A DNA stretch of 18,241 nt from Stereocaulon alpinum (taxonomy: Eukaryota; Ascomycota; Lecanoromycetes; Lecanorales; Stereocaulaceae). Below are positions 8,179-16,774 of the stretch, piece after piece. Below the pieces are notes generated by a model, which did no database searches, had not been told where the DNA came from, and was given only the letters and a program-made list of their open reading frames with translations. Position numbers and translations under genes: made by a program. Position 1 is the first letter of the stretch, and each line of letters begins with the position of its first letter. Location: NCBI GenBank assembly GCA_018257865.1, contig JAEUBA010000246.1, positions 1 through 18,241 of the forward strand. The letters are read 5' to 3'.

Positions 8179-8541
8179 CTGTAGTTAGCAAATAAAAAGT
8201 TTAAAGTTTTTATTTGGGTACTATAAAGTTAAGTTATTCAAGACAATGCTCTTACATAAAGTTGTTAATAAGATTGTGCTAGGGGTTTTTAATTGTTTTT
8301 ATCTGGTTAGGTCACTGTTTTTTAACTTAAGTTTTTTCATATACATATAACAGTGTAGTTTTATAAAACCTCCCATGTATTAGCTCTAATGTTTCCAATT
8401 TTGAGCCTTATATATATCTTTCAAATTTAAAAAATATAACGCTAATTATTAGTTTCTTACACATATAAGGTAATAAACTTTATAATATAACGTATAGTTC
8501 GTAACCATGTGACAAGATAAAAAATCATACATATTATTAAT
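8179..8541. other. AT-rich spacer, no gene seen
   Basis: No ORF or cloverleaf is supported here. It contains a 9-bp hairpin AAATAAAAA/TTTTTATTT around 8190-8215. Confidence 0.5.
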
Positions 8542-8841
8542 ATGAACAGTTTATTTAAACGTTTTACTACTGGTTTAAAAGTTGGTTGAAATGCTCCCGT
8601 TTTGCCCCCTAAAGTTCTTAGTTTTCACAATAATCCTTTGGTTAAGGTTTTTAGAGTTATAGGTGGTGTTTCAATCTTAACAGTTTTTTCGAAAAACCAT
8701 TTGTTGCTATCTCTACCCTTTAAGTATGTGGTCTTGTTTTTTGTTTTATTGCATATTATATATATTTCTACCACTAGCATCATTACATTGTGATATGGTT
8801 ATAAGGTATTTAAAAGTGTTAAATTTAATGTTAGGCTTTAA
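8542..8841 (+). CDS. Truncated plasmid-like hypothetical membrane protein (orf99)
   Basis: A 99-codon frame from ATG 8542 with two TGA-Trp codons (8587, 8791). The N-terminus MNSLFKRFTTGLKVGWNAP is followed by LPPKVLSFHNNPLVKVFRVI. Two hydrophobic segments follow (roughly residues 38-52 and 60-80), then WYGYKVFKSVKFNVRL and TAA. From memory, this resembles a conserved hypothetical family of basidiomycete mtDNA, with a 'GW--P-LP' start and an 'NPL-R-FRVIGG' block, whose members continue well past the 'NVR' position with a further membrane part. If so, this copy is cut off at that point. A homing-endonuclease-type ORF begins in another frame right at the break. Function unknown. Confidence 0.6.
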
Positions 8842-9307
8842 GCATAGCCAGGTAGTACGTGTTAAAATGGGTATACAAGGCAGAGGTATACCTATAATAA
8901 GACCTAAAGAAATTTTACCTTACATTGCAACTAAGAAAACAAGAGATATATTATCTGTAAGAGCTAGACATGGTGTAATGATAAGAGTATTTGCTTCTAA
9001 TAATAATATTATTAATACGTTTCCAACTATAGCAAGTGCTGCAAAACATTATAAGATAGATCATAACACTACGAGTAATTATATAAAAAGTGATTATGAG
9101 ATAAACAATCACCGGTTTGAATTTAAAGTTAAAGACGTTAGAGTTTGGATACATGATAACCAACATAATGTTGTCGATGTATTTTTAACAGCTAATAAGG
9201 CTGCTCAATTTTGTGGTGTATACCACACTACATTAGCCCGTCATATTAAATCAGGAAAACTTTGAAACAATAAATATTATTTTAAAAGACACTCAACCAT
9301 ATTATAA
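8828..9307 (+). CDS. NUMOD-domain ORF, C-terminal part of a homing endonuclease
   Basis: About 159 codons if started at ATG 8828, overlapping the end of orf99 by 14 bases. An in-frame TGA at 9263 is Trp, so the product ends LWNNKYYFKRHSTIL. Two copies of a DNA-binding NUMOD-like helix-turn-helix are visible: FPTIASAAKHYKIDHNTTSN (about residues 60-85) and DVFLTANKAAQFCGVYHTT (about 115-140). A basic stretch with RGIPIIRPKEI precedes them. NUMOD modules sit at the C-terminus of GIY-YIG and HNH intron endonucleases, but I see no catalytic domain here. The ORF therefore looks like the 3' remnant of an endonuclease gene, or a freestanding DNA-binding relic that invaded the orf99 gene. It is unlikely to cut DNA by itself. 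Confidence 0.6.
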
Positions 9308-9331
9308 AAAAATAGCTTGTTTTAAGAAACA

Positions 9332-9404
9332 TATTCCGTAGACTAATAGGTAAGTCCTAAATTTTTGGTATTTAAAATTGAATGTTCGAATCATTCCGGA
9401 ATAA
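9332..9404 (+). tRNA. trnQ: tRNA-Gln (UUG)
   Basis: Perfect acceptor TATTCCG/CGGAATA, D stem around GACT/AGTC, anticodon stem TAAAT/ATTTA with loop TTTTGGT (TTG), and T arm GAATG-TTCGAAT-CATTC. Confidence 0.92.
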
Positions 9405-9478
9405 CTTCGCAACATAAACTTATAAGGTTACTACAAAGTAGTTAAATACGAAATATAGTTTTTACTTTGTAAAGTTTT

Positions 9479-9536
9479 GTTAGTTATGGCATGTTGCAAA
9501 GTCAACCTTTGTCTATTTTATGTTAATATAACTAAC
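9479..9536. repeat. Nested inverted repeat between trnQ and trnH
   Basis: GTTAGTTAT (9479-9487) pairs perfectly with ATAACTAAC (9528-9536). Inside lies a 5-bp hairpin CAAAG/CTTTG with the loop TCAAC. The overall size is close to a tRNA but there is no cloverleaf. The rest of 9405-9674 shows no gene. Confidence 0.45.
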
Positions 9537-9674
9537 ATCACAAGGTGTTTGTAGACATATGTATATATTTCACATTAAACAGCTAATGATCTAGTTATGT
9601 AGAAGCATGCATATTATAATATATACTTGCATAAAACAGATTATATTATTATTTACTATTATTATTACACAATA

Positions 9675-9748
9675 GGTGGTTATAGTTCAATCGGTAGAGC
9701 AGCTGTATGTGGAACAGTAAGTTCCCTGTTCAAATCAGGGTATCCACC
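9675..9748 (+). tRNA. trnH: tRNA-His (GUG)
   Basis: Acceptor GTGGTTA/TATCCAC with one T-T mismatch, plus an encoded extra G at -1 opposite C73, the hallmark of His tRNA. Anticodon stem GCTGT/ACAGT with loop ATGTGGA (GTG), and T arm CCCTG-TTCAAAT-CAGGG. Confidence 0.93.
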
Positions 9749-10059
9749 CTTTAAATAGAGTAGATAAGTCTATATAATAACACATAAAAAAAAATATATC
9801 TATTATATTTATGATTTTTTTTCTTTTTATTTGTTTTTTATTTATTTATTTTTTATTTATTATTATTAGTACTTATTACAACTGGATTTTTATTAATTTT
9901 CTATAATAAGGGTTAGTTATTAGCATCAAGCTAATAGAAATTATATTAATGTAATGCTGGCGATGTGTTATGTTATAATATAATATTATATAGTATACTG
10001 TAGTACTATTATATTATATTATCTAATATACTGTAGTAGTAGTAGTACTATAATTATCG
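9749..10059. other. Low-complexity A+T spacer
   Basis: Poly-T/ATTT runs (about 9785-9900) are followed by palindromic text with TATACTGTAGTACTA repeats near 9990-10055. A weak form of the promoter-like motif, TAATATACTGTAG, lies at 10024-10036. No ORF or tRNA is seen. Confidence 0.5.
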
Positions 10060-10380
10060 GTTTAAATTGTAGCTTCTTGTTTATTACTCCTCTTAAAAAG
10101 GACTAGAGTACATAGGAAAATTAATATTTGGTTTCCATAATAAATCAATAGGGAAAAGAGAGTTCCTGTTTGCTACTGGAACTACTGGTTGCATTGGCTT
10201 GCCTGATAATAAGGCTTGAATCCAAGGCTAAAGCACCCTATTTTTTATAAATTTTTAGAAAGGAGGAGTAAACTGAGGTAACGGCTCACCGATCCCTATT
10301 CAAACTATAGGTAACGATTAGTAGCTATTGTACAGGTAACAATAGTCGCATTAGACAAGAGAGTTTCTGTTAATATATTT
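10060..10380 (+). other. Structured patch with short SSU rRNA-like motifs
   Basis: Less AT-rich than its flanks and without an ORF. TGAGGTAACGGCTCACC followed by GATCCCTA (10274-10299) matches the bacterial-type SSU rRNA helix 11 region. Two weaker resemblances precede it in the right order: AGTACATAGGAA near 10107, and CTACTGGAACTACTGG near 10173. The segment also folds well locally: AGTTCC/GGAACT, GCCT/AGGC, and CTATTGT/ACAATAG near 10333-10353. GGTAAC occurs three times. The rest of an SSU rRNA does not follow, as trnM begins at 10444. It could be an rns 5'-domain fragment or an unrelated small structured RNA. Confidence 0.3.
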
Positions 10381-10443
10381 TACCTTTTTTTTCTTTTTAT
10401 TACTTAGGCAAATCTGTAATATTTTAAATAAAACTAAAGCAAT

Positions 10444-10516
10444 GCCCGAGTAGTTCAACAGGTTAGAACATTAATTTCATGCGTTAATAATGAGAATTCG
10501 AGTTTCTCCTCTGGCT
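10444..10516 (+). tRNA. trnM: tRNA-Met (CAU), third CAU gene
   Basis: Acceptor GCCCGAG/CTCTGGC with one C-T mismatch, anticodon stem TTAAT/GTTAA with loop TTCATGC (CAT), and T arm GAGAA-TTCGAGT-TTCTC. It resembles the fungal trnM beginning TGCCTGAGTAG. A decayed copy lies 770 bases downstream. Confidence 0.85.
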
Positions 10517-10536
10517 CGTGATTAAAAACACGTTAA

Positions 10537-11214
10537 AAAATATACACTTGAAAAGCCGGAATATCACATGTTTCGAGAAAAATTCCAAAAAAAGCAAAAT
10601 TCTTTCATTTTTCTCCCCATAACATTATAATTTACGATAACGCGTTAAGCAATAAAAACAAGATATTACAAGACAATAAACAAAGATGCGGGGTTTATAA
10701 ATGAGTTAATAAAATAAACGGTAATATTTATATAGGAAGCTCTGTTAACTTAAGCTCACGATTATCCCATTATTTAGCTAAAAGAACCTCTAAGTATAAA
10801 AGTAAAATATACAATACTCTATTGGCCCACGGCCTTGATAACTTCCAACTGGAGATATTAGAAGTTTGTGGTAGATCCGATGTTATCAAAAAAGAGCAAT
10901 TTTACATTGATTATTTTAAACCTGAGTATAACATATTAACTAAAGCGGGATCTAGTTTACATTTCAGACATTATGAAAAAACATTATTGAAATTTAAATC
11001 TCGTAAGTTGAGCGATCAAGCTAGGTCTAATTTAAGAAAAGCAAAAGTAGGTGCAGTTTTGTCTCCCTTAGCTAAAATCAATCAATTATTGTCTGCCTTT
11101 TATATCATTACACTAAAAAATCTCAAAACAAATCATATAATAGAATACAGTTCTATTCGCCAAAAAATTTTAAGTAAGTCATGCTACATAATTAAATTAC
11201 ATAAACAAAGATAA
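10537..11214 (+). CDS. GIY-YIG homing endonuclease ORF, freestanding
   Basis: An open frame of 225 codons, bounded upstream by TAA at 10534, with no in-frame ATG before the catalytic domain; it must use an alternative start (ATA at 10540 or 10561) or be a relic. The GIY-YIG nuclease domain is clear. GVYKWVNKINGNIYIG lies at residues 52-67 (its Trp is TGA), Arg75 is in the SSRLSHYL helix, Glu120 is in KKEQFYIDYF, and YN is at 131-132. The catalytic Tyr, Arg and Glu are all present. A NUMOD3-like stretch SDQARSNLRKAKVG follows, then a short end. The family cleaves specific sites to spread its own gene, normally from inside group I introns. I see no intron core around this copy; trnM and a decayed duplicate of trnM flank it. 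The C-terminal DNA-binding part looks short. Confidence 0.75.
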
Positions 11215-11285
11215 ATTGTTTATAGGTAAGTACATGCTTATAAGAAAAAAGTAATAAATAAACCCCTTGCAATAATTTTTTTTTT

Positions 11286-11361
11286 TACAGATTAAGAGTT
11301 CAACTGGTTATAACCTTAATTTCAAGCATTAAAAATGAGAATACGGCTTTATCTCCCGCCT
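11286..11361 (+). pseudogene. Decayed duplicate of trnM
   Basis: The stretch shares GAGTTCAACTGGTTA, CCTTAATTTCA, GCATTAA and AATGAGAATACG-like text with the trnM at 10444, in the same order, with scattered substitutions and small insertions. The acceptor stem no longer pairs, and the anticodon loop TTCATGC has become TTCAAGC. It lies just after the GIY-YIG ORF. Confidence 0.75.
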
Positions 11362-11378
11362 AGCCTATAATTATTTAT

Positions 11379-11391
11379 TAATATACGATAG
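11379..11391 (+). promoter_or_regulatory. Promoter-like motif before the three-ORF cluster
   Basis: TAATATACGATAG differs at one base from the motif before rnl (2599) and at two from the one before atp9 (17320). It lies about 145 bases before orf226 and right after the decayed trnM. Confidence 0.4.
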
Positions 11392-11536
11392 TCATACAAA
11401 TCTTAAACTCAAGACAGTATGGAATGTTTCTTATAGCCTTAAACACTTTTATCTCTAGTAAGATTAGGGTGCAAATATCAATAATGATCGCACCAACTTT
11501 TAATTAACGCACCAACTTTTAATTTTTATTTTTAAG

Positions 11537-12217
11537 ATGCCACATTCTTATTTTTTACTTTTATTATCTAATGCCTATTTAGAAAAATCTCCATTTTTCG
11601 CCAATAGCATTTCTGTGGTTATGCCTGACACTTTATATCGTTTTTATGTTACAATAAAGTACCTTGATTTACATGCTGTATCTATATTACTCCTATTTAT
11701 TGTATGTATAATTATTATGCATAATTACATAAATAATAAAAGTAACTTTTGTTTTAGAGGTAGGCTAAGCGTTTTTTTATCTAACGTTTATGTAGCATAC
11801 ACTATTCTAAAAAAACATGATATGACTTTTTTATCTAAAATTTCTACATTATGTAACCATCTTATTGATAATATAACCTTTTTGTCTAATATTGTTAATA
11901 TATGTAGGTATATCATAAAAAACAAAAAAATTAGATTTTCTATATGTCTATTATTTTATGGATATGTATGATTTCTTATTATAAGAGGTTGCCTTGCATA
12001 TCAATTAGAGCTAAACATTACCGTTTTACATGAGTTTATTATACTAAATTACAATTCCCTAATATTTACGCATATTGTATTGTACGGTCATTGCTTTTTA
12101 TATAGTAAATACTATGGGTTAATATTAAACATAAACTTATATTCGATATATTCGTCCATCAATTTAAAATGCGCTTCAATAATTTTCTTATACTCTATAA
12201 TTTCTTTTTTTTTTTAA
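11537..12217 (+). CDS. Unrecognised membrane protein, orf226
   Basis: 226 codons from ATG 11537 to TAA, with one TGA-Trp. The product is rich in Ile, Leu, Phe, Tyr and Asn, with several hydrophobic stretches: an early LLLLSNAYLE, a strong segment around residues 47-64 (AVSILLLFIVCIIIM), and more near the C-terminus. It looks like a multi-pass or peripheral membrane protein. Short FLSN/FLSK words recur (near residues 80, 97 and 115). The 5' end resembles the nad2 start region at DNA level (TTTATTATCTAATGCC here, CTACTATCTAATGCC in nad2). A T run ends the gene. It is followed after 12 bases by orf356. I recognise no family. Low-complexity composition leaves some risk that it is not expressed. 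Confidence 0.5.
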
Positions 12218-12229
12218 CCTTTTTGTCTA

Positions 12230-13300
12230 ATGCTAATTTCTTATTTTAGTTTAAATTCAGTTATAGCTTATATACTTGTGAGTGTACTAGGTTTTATGCC
12301 AATGTATGTTGTTTCTATAAATTACAAAGTTATGTATCCTTTAGCCAATCCTATTAGCTATAAAAACATAAGACGTTCAGCTATCCCTTGAGGAAGTCTT
12401 GCTGGTATTAGTGAGTTATATACTCACCCTGATATACAAAATACAAGTGAAGCTGAAGTAAATAAAACATCTAACCCTATCCTTAGAGAATCTGCGTCTG
12501 AGACAAACGGTGTACTTGAGTCTGATAATAAAGTATTTAATTTACCAATATGAAACGGTATAACTAACTTTAAAGTAAATTTAACTAATGAAAATTATAC
12601 ACATATTAAAACCATATATGATACTAGAGCTTTACATTACATGACCTTACAAAAAAGAAATACTCTAAACCCTCGTCATCTAAGGCAATGTGTTTCATCA
12701 GATCTAAGAGATCCAGGTAACCCAACGATTGTAGGTGTGTCGGCTTATTTACACCCTAAAAAGAAAAGTTTCGTTATAGTAAATGTGTTTAAACCCAATC
12801 TGTCCCCTATATCTACAGATAAGCCACTTTCTAATCATTTCATTCATAGGTACTATAACAAGTTATACTGTATGGCCCCTACTTTCGCTAGTTTAACTAA
12901 AGACCAAAGAGTTAGTTTTTTTCCTGTTTTTGGGTATAAAAATACAATTACTCCAACTGATCATGGGTGTTATAAAAGAACTTTATTTCTTACACAAGTA
13001 GAAATTTTAGACTCAGAATACAAAATAGGACGTTTTATGAGGCCTGTTCCTTTGTTTCAACATTTTACTGAGCATAGACCAAATTATAGAATTGCTCCTT
13101 CTACTATACCAAATCATTTAACACCTGTAGTATTTTCAATAGATGGTGTAACCAAGGATAAAATTCTTGAAAATACTTATTTACACAATAGAACTTGTAA
13201 TAATGAAATAGGACACATGGCTAAGAGGAATTTAGCTCATTTTAGCCAAAACACTCCAACACATTACCATCAAGACACAAGTAAATTAACTGAAAACTAA
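12230..13300 (+). CDS. Unrecognised protein, orf356
   Basis: 356 codons from ATG 12230 to TAA 13298, containing two TGA-Trp codons (after SAIP and NLPI). The first 30 residues form one hydrophobic segment (SVIAYILVSVLGFMPMYVV), a likely membrane anchor. Then come a Ser/Glu/Asn-rich linker (about 75-105) and a long, well-mixed soluble domain of about 250 residues. Blocks include RHLRQCVSSDLRDPGNPTIV, SFFPVFGYKNTITPTDHGCY, IGRFMRPVPLFQHFTEHRPN and a His/Asn-rich tail ending HYHQDTSKLTEN. The balanced composition with Cys, His, Trp and Pro argues for a genuinely constrained protein. It does not match any standard fungal mitochondrial gene, the plasmid DNA or RNA polymerases, rps3, or endonuclease families as I know them. 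Origin from a plasmid or virus-like element is possible but unproven. Confidence 0.65.
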
Positions 13301-13312
13301 TTTAGGCTTGCT

Positions 13313-13921
13313 ATGCATTCTTACTTACATCATTTTTATACTCCATCTAAAGGCTATATTGTAGGCAGTGAGTTCCCTATAAAATGAAGTGCAGGGAATA
13401 TTGATTTTACTGTTGCACATAATAACATGCAAGGAACTGATAGACGTATTATAAATTATATTGAGTATAAAGGTGATAGATGTAATGATATAAAAGAGGC
13501 AAGAAAACAACTGTTTTTCTATCTTGATAAGGATGTATATGATAATGTACCAGTTTTCGGAACAACAGCCTGGCGCACTCATTTCGAGCATGATGATATG
13601 TTTTTTAAATATAAGTGTATACCTTCTTCTGTGATCTATAAAGAACCATTTGAGGTAACTAATATAACGGCCTATTCATATATAATTCCTAATATAGGTG
13701 TAAGCCATGACTTTAGTCATCTGCACCTAGTCCCTGCCGACAGAAGACATACCCTTTACAATAAATCTAGTTTTAACATGGCTAGCAATATTACTAATGA
13801 TAATAATGATGACTGTTCTCTACTGAGTAAGATAGAATATTATAGAGCTCAAAATAGAGTCCCAAAACCTTTACCTGAACCTCTTGACACTTCTAAACTA
13901 AGAGATGTACCTCAACAATAA
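13313..13921 (+). CDS. Unrecognised protein, orf202
   Basis: 202 codons from ATG 13313, 12 bases after orf356, to TAA 13919. One Trp is TGA (FPIKWSAG) and one is TGG (TTAWRTHFE). The product is soluble, with no membrane segment. The start MHSYLHHFYTPSKGYIVGSE is followed by a charged stretch (NYIEYKGDRCNDIKEARKQ), an aromatic/His-rich middle (HFEHDDMFFKYKC), and SHDFSHLHLVPADRRHT. A Pro-rich tail ends PKPLPEPLDTSKLRDVPQQ. The pentapeptide DTSKL also ends orf356, so the two may share a C-terminal recognition or linker motif. The close spacing suggests co-transcription with orf356. No family recognised. Confidence 0.65.
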
Positions 13922-14636
13922 TCTATTTTTAGATGTCATAGTAAAACAAGATATATATATAAATCTTTAGTGTTAATCAATAAATTAAAAATAAAACTTA
14001 TAAGTAAAAGTATTACATTTTACTTGCATTATAAAATAAAAACAAATTTATATTACGTAGACCCCCCTTTACCCAGTTTTCCTTTATATTAAGTGAGTAT
14101 GCTGCGCTTTTACTCTCTAATGCTTGATGTTTTTAGTATCTAATAGGTCATGTGTTGATTATAATAAATAGGTAAAGCACCCTTATGGGTTTTCTTAATA
14201 GGAGTGTATGTTATGTTATCTTGTCAGTGTATATAGATGTTACAAATAATGCCCAAAATAACAATATGATGCGCTTTGCCGGCTTAAATTTAATTAGTAG
14301 ATTTGGTTCTGGTTCGGTTCTGGCTATTTTTTACAGAGGTGATAAAGACTTGACTTTTTTCATTTACATTGTGTATACAATTAGTAGGAGTAAAGTCATA
14401 TAGTGATATATTAGGCTAGCAGCTCAATCCTATTATGATTAGCTACAAATATATTTAACTGAAGTTTTCAACTAATGAGGGTAAAGCTGAATACTCTACT
14501 AATTTTTAGTACTGCCTCTACAAAATGTCATATCATATTTTTTTATGTCTTTTCCTGGTTTATAAGTGTTATAAGCGAAGATAAACTAGATATTCCATAA
14601 CAACAAAAATAGGTAGGTTTGAACTCTACAAAAACA
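13922..14636. other. Spacer before nad2
   Basis: AT-rich DNA with a C-rich island GACCCCCCTTTACCC near 14060-14074 that stands out sharply. A 72-codon frame (ATG 14185 to TAG 14401, beginning MGFLNRSVCYVILSVYIDVT) overlaps no gene but has no recognisable content; I regard it as doubtful. Hairpin-forming text lies near 14413-14446. No complete tRNA is seen. Confidence 0.4.
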
Positions 14637-16346
14637 ATGACTATATTTTCTTTATTATTTTTACTACTATCTAATGCCGTCACTTTTAGACGAGAAAAAT
14701 CCATCCTTTATTCCAAGCAAACCATAATTATATTATTGTGCTCCTGTTTCATAGCATTAAAAAACCTAAATGTGTCTTTTTTAGATAAAGGTATAGGTTT
14801 ATATGGTGGTCTATTCCATGCTACACCAATCACACAAGTTTTTCATATTTTTATTTTTTTTATAAGCGCAACCATTTTGTTGTTAACTGCATTTTACCCT
14901 AGAAAAGTTTGAGTTAAAAATTATGCTAGTTTTTACGCTTTATTTGTTTCTAAGTTTTCCTATGACACAAATCTAATAAATAAAATGGGACAACAATTTA
15001 GAATAATTGAGTACCCTTTAATTATATTATTTATTATCATAGGGGCTACTTTCTTAGTTTCAGCTAGTGATATTGTTTCAGTTTTTTTATCTATAGAATT
15101 GCAAAGTTATGGTTTATATTTACTTTCTACACTTTACAGGAATTCTGAACTATCTACTTCAGCAGGTCTTACTTATTTTTTATTAGGTGGTTTATCTTCG
15201 TGTTTTATACTTTTAGGTACAAGTTTATTATATGCAAACTCTGGTACAACAAACTTAGATGGTTATTACGTTATAACTTGCTTATCTAGTATAGCGAATG
15301 AATATACAAATAACATGTTAGATTGATATAAACCTTTTTACTTAAACATTTCTCTTTTAATAATGTCAGTAGGGTTTCTATTTAAAATATCTGCTGCACC
15401 TTTCCATTTCTGAAGCCCTGACGTGTATGACGCTATCCCCACAATAGTAACAACCTTCGTTGCAATAATAGCTAAAATTTCTATCTTGATATTTTTATTA
15501 GAACTAATACATTACACCAGCAACTTTTACTTTTCTTTTAGTTTCACATGAACTTATGGTTTATTATTTAGTTCATTTCTATCACTTATAATAGGAACCG
15601 TGTTAGGTCTAACACAATTTAGAATAAAAAGGTTATATGCATATAGTACTATATCACACTTAGGTTTTATGCTATTAGCCTTAAGTATAAACAGTTTAGA
15701 GTCAATTCAAGCCTTTATTTTTTATTTAATGCAATATTCAGTTTCAAATTTAAACGCCTTTGTTATATTAATTAGTATTGGATCTTCTTTATATCCTTTT
15801 GTAAACAATGGTAATCTTAAAGAACAATACAATAATTTGCGAGATAGAAATAACTCACCTATACAGCTTATTAATCAATTAAAAGGTTATTTTTATCTTA
15901 ACCCTGTGTTAGCTTTAAGCTTAGCCATTACCTTATTTTCTTTTGTGGGTATACCACCTCTTGTTGGGTTTTTTGCAAAACAAATGGTATTATCTGCTGC
16001 TTTAGATAATGGTTATGTGTTTTTAACTTTAATAGCTATATTAACTAGTGTTATAAGTGCTGTTTATTACTTAAATGTAATTAAACAAATCTTTTTTGAT
16101 AAGCACGAATACATTTTAAATAAAGAGTTCACAGATACAACACTACATGCGACTATTGTACCATCTATATACAATAAGGTAAACACTGTAAATGATGTAA
16201 GTTTTACAGTTAAAGATATAGTATTATCTTCTTCTTTAGCAATTACTATTTCTATATTAACCTTAATATTATTATTATTTATATTTATATCTACTCCCGT
16301 TTTAAGTATGTCTAGACTATTAACACTTATAATGTTTAATCCTTAA
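14637..16346 (+). CDS. nad2: NADH dehydrogenase subunit 2
   Basis: 569-residue membrane subunit of respiratory complex I, one of the three antiporter-like proton-pumping subunits. I chose ATG 14637 (MTIFSLLFLLLSNAVTFRRE), which gives the usual fungal N-terminus; a TTG at 14619 would add six residues. Family landmarks are GLYGGLFHATPITQVFH, the segment QFRIIEYPLIILFIIIGATF, SIELQSYGLYLLSTLYR, KISAAPFHFWSPDVYDAIPT with the conserved Lys and Trp, RLYAYSTISHLGFML, and GIPPLVGFFAKQMVL near the C-terminus. Four Trp codons are TGA, which would split the frame under the standard code. No intron is present. The TAA stop is followed at once by the nad3 ATG, the common fungal nad2-nad3 pairing, which implies a shared transcript. 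Confidence 0.97.
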
Positions 16347-16724
16347 ATGTCTAGTACAATATTTTTTTTTTTGTTTATACCTTTAATAGCATTCATATTA
16401 TTAGCTGTGAACTTAATATTTGCTCCACATAACCCTTACCAAGAAAAAGATAGTGCGTTCGAGTGTGGATTCAGTTCATTTCTGGGACAAAATAGGACAC
16501 AATTTAGCATCTCTTTTTTCATTTTTGCTTTGTTGTTTTTATTGTTTGATTTAGAAATTTTATTAGTTTATCCATACCTAGTAAGTGCTTATACAAATGG
16601 TGTTTATGGTTTAAGTGTTATGTTAATATTCCTTTTAGCTTTAACCTTAGGTTTTGCATTTGAATTAGGTAAAAAGGCTCTATCTATAGATAGTAGACAA
16701 ACGTCTAATTCAATTATAAAATAA
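16347..16724 (+). CDS. nad3: NADH dehydrogenase subunit 3
   Basis: 125-residue complex I subunit with three transmembrane helices. It carries the invariant loop YQEKDSAFECGF (residues 31-42) with Cys40, the residue exposed in the inactive form of the enzyme. The second-helix signature FALLFLLFDLEILLVYP contains the conserved Asp68 and Glu70. Length is normal. The start codon abuts the nad2 stop with no spacer, so translation is probably coupled. Confidence 0.98.
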   Translation: MSSTIFFFLFIPLIAFILLAVNLIFAPHNPYQEKDSAFECGFSSFLGQNRTQFSISFFIFALLFLLFDLEILLVYPYLVSAYTNGVYGLSVMLIFLLALTLGFAFELGKKALSIDSRQTSNSIIK

Positions 16725-16774
16725 TGTAATTACAATAAGGTATCAAGTGCTTATATATATATATATCTACAAAC

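Noticed and set aside
8951..9166. Minus-strand frame opposite the NUMOD ORF
   Set aside because: Antisense shadow; the + strand frame carries recognisable NUMOD repeats.
9479..9536. tRNA-like size and terminal pairing between trnQ and trnH
   Set aside because: There is no D or T arm, and the central hairpin loop has five bases, so no cloverleaf can be drawn.
10675..10720. Apparent frameshift in the GIY-YIG motif
   Set aside because: An in-frame TGA read as Trp gives GVYKWVNKINGNIYIG without any shift; the stop-containing reading was simply the wrong frame.
13325..13591. Minus-strand 88-codon frame opposite orf202
   Set aside because: The + strand frame is longer, properly spaced after orf356 and better in composition.
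14150..14215. tRNA-like text AGGTAAAGCACCC-TTAT-GGGT before nad2
   Set aside because: Only a D-arm-like word and one short hairpin are present; no acceptor stem or T arm fits.
14185..14403. 72-codon frame in the nad2 leader
   Set aside because: No recognisable motif, near trivial length for this base composition and no signal upstream; mentioned only within the spacer entry.
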